A stretch of DNA of 5,994 bases, from the NCBI GenBank assembly GCA_027482985.1, contig JAIXVO010000490.1, positions 1 through 5,994 on the forward strand, in the 5' to 3' direction. The position numbers and the translations under genes were made by a program. Source of the stretch: Cyanobacteriota bacterium. Lineage in GTDB: Bacteria; Cyanobacteriota; Cyanobacteriia; Leptolyngbyales; Leptolyngbyaceae. Shown here in pieces: positions 5,194 to 5,994 of this stretch. The notes below the pieces were generated by a model. It saw only the letters and a program-made list of their open reading frames with translations, was not told the origin of the DNA and did no database searches. The stretch's first letter is position 1; every line of letters begins with the position of its first letter.

Positions 5194-5994
5194 ATGCAAA
5201 ATCAAGAGCTGGCACAGACGGGCGCACGCGATCGCCGTCAACGCCTGATCAAAATCGGGGTGGTGGGCTTTTCTCTCCTCGCCATTCCCCTCTGCCTGCT
5301 GCTGCTGACCTTTAGTTTACCTGCCCAAAGCGCCACCCCTCGGCACTTCACAGAGCTCACCTTTCCCCCGATTCCAGAGGTCACGGTTCCCAAATACACT
5401 CAGTTCAAACTGGCGAATGGTCTGAGTGTGTACTTGATGGAAGACCACGAATTGCCGCTCGTGGGGGGGACTGCCCTGATTCGCACGGGCGATCGCTGGG
5501 AGCCTGCCGACAAGGTGGGGCTGAGTGATCTGATGGCGACGGTGATGCGGACGGGGGGGACGCAGAAGCGATCGGGCGATGAACTGAATCGCTTCCTGGA
5601 ACAACGGGCGGCTTCGGTAGAAACCGGGATGTCTGAAACGGCAGGATCGGCAGGCTTTAGTGCCCTGTCGGAAGATCTCGAACCCGTGTTGGATGTGTTT
5701 GCCGAAGTGCTGCGATCGCCCGCCTTCCCCGAAACCAAACTGAACCTGGCCAAAGTCCAGCAGCGAGGGGGCATTGCCCGCCGCAATGATGACCCGAATG
5801 GCATTGCGGGTCGCGAATTTGGGAAGCTGATTTATGGGGCCACCAGTCCCTATGGGCGGACGGTGGAGTACAGCACCCTGGAGAATATTACCCGTCCCGA
5901 TCTGGTGAATTTTTACGAGCAATATTACGCCCCGCAAAATGTGTTGTTAGGCATTGTGGGCGATTTTGAGAGTGCCAAGGTGCGCCGCTTAATC
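5194..5994 (+). CDS. M16-family peptidase-like protein, exported, non-catalytic type; 3' end beyond window
   Basis: Only the first 267 codons are present; the frame is still open at the window edge. Residues 10-48 look like a Sec signal peptide or anchor: basic ARDRRQR, a hydrophobic run from about 21 to 41, then LPAQSA as a likely cleavage area, so the protein acts in the periplasm or at a membrane. The mature part matches the M16B fold: FKLANGLSVYLMED (71-84), VGLSDLMATVMRTGG (108-122), LNLAKVQQRGGIARRNDDP (183-201) and SPYGRT (218-223). In active M16 enzymes the segment after GL holds HxxEH; here positions 112-116 are D-L-M-A-T, so both histidines and the glutamate are missing. The downstream third zinc ligand is also not evident (VQQRG). 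It therefore resembles the partner subunit of heterodimeric M16 peptidases, which supplies substrate-binding residues. A catalytic partner gene would be expected nearby, outside this window. Confidence 0.85.
   Translation, partial: MQNQELAQTGARDRRQRLIKIGVVGFSLLAIPLCLLLLTFSLPAQSATPRHFTELTFPPIPEVTVPKYTQFKLANGLSVYLMEDHELPLVGGTALIRTGDRWEPADKVGLSDLMATVMRTGGTQKRSGDELNRFLEQRAASVETGMSETAGSAGFSALSEDLEPVLDVFAEVLRSPAFPETKLNLAKVQQRGGIARRNDDPNGIAGREFGKLIYGATSPYGRTVEYSTLENITRPDLVNFYEQYYAPQNVLLGIVGDFESAKVRRLI

Larger units (their letters stand above)
169..5719. repeat. HIP1 octamers (GCGATCGC), 15 copies dispersed
   Basis: Exact GCGATCGC copies start at 169, 531, 594, 768, 915, 1449, 1645, 1741, 1989, 2424, 2712, 3944, 5228, 5489 and 5712. 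HIP1 is the over-represented palindrome of many cyanobacterial genomes and is the main taxonomic marker here. Ten copies lie in the 801-residue gene. None lies in the Uma2 gene or in the non-coding gaps; all 15 are inside coding sequence. The range given spans first to last copy; it is not one continuous element. Confidence 0.9.

Noticed and set aside
5317..5937. A 206-codon reverse open frame opposite the M16 gene, and another at 5400-5804
   Set aside because: Both are antisense to the well-supported M16 coding sequence, and the translations show no coherent protein features.
4572..5994. Reading Uma2 plus the M16 gene as a new defence system
   Set aside because: Uma2-family genes are common single genes in cyanobacteria, and the M16 protein is an exported housekeeping-type subunit. 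Close spacing alone is not evidence of a joint system.

Overview
The window looks like cyanobacterial chromosome. The main evidence is 15 copies of the octamer GCGATCGC (HIP1, the highly iterated palindrome typical of many cyanobacterial genomes), moderate GC content, a Uma2-family nuclease gene (a family greatly expanded in cyanobacteria) and a cluster of GTTGGGTT-type palindromic repeats of the kind seen between genes in filamentous cyanobacteria. The genus cannot be fixed from the sequence.

Layout, left to right: a 134-bp non-coding leader with a long inverted repeat; a large forward gene (135-2540) for an unrecognised, probably soluble 801-residue protein of beta-rich segments joined by Ala/Pro/acidic linkers; a 161-bp intergenic spacer packed with three related palindromes; two reverse-strand genes, a 91-residue ubiquitin-fold sulfur-carrier protein of the MoaD/ThiS/CysO type (2702-2977) lying downstream of threonine synthase thrC (3109-4413), with a strong hairpin in the gap between them; a divergent 158-bp control region with a recognisable thrC promoter and a perfect 9-bp-arm palindrome; a forward Uma2-family endonuclease gene (4572-5159); and, 34 bp further on, the first 267 codons of an exported M16-family peptidase-like protein that lacks the zinc-binding motif and is cut by the window edge.

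Functional links: the pair most likely to work together is thrC and the CysO-like carrier. The carrier ends in the diglycine tail used for thiocarboxylate sulfur transfer. In mycobacteria the closely similar CysO is encoded beside a PLP-dependent cysteine synthase (CysM), an enzyme of the same fold type as threonine synthase. This makes a thiocarboxylate-linked amino-acid reaction a reasonable hypothesis, though the neighbouring enzyme could equally be an ordinary threonine synthase. Uma2 and the M16 gene are close enough to be cotranscribed but have no evident functional relation. I found no CRISPR array, RNA gene, complete mobile element or obvious defence island. The most novel items are the carrier/thrC pairing, the uncharacterised 801-residue protein and several unexplained palindromic elements.
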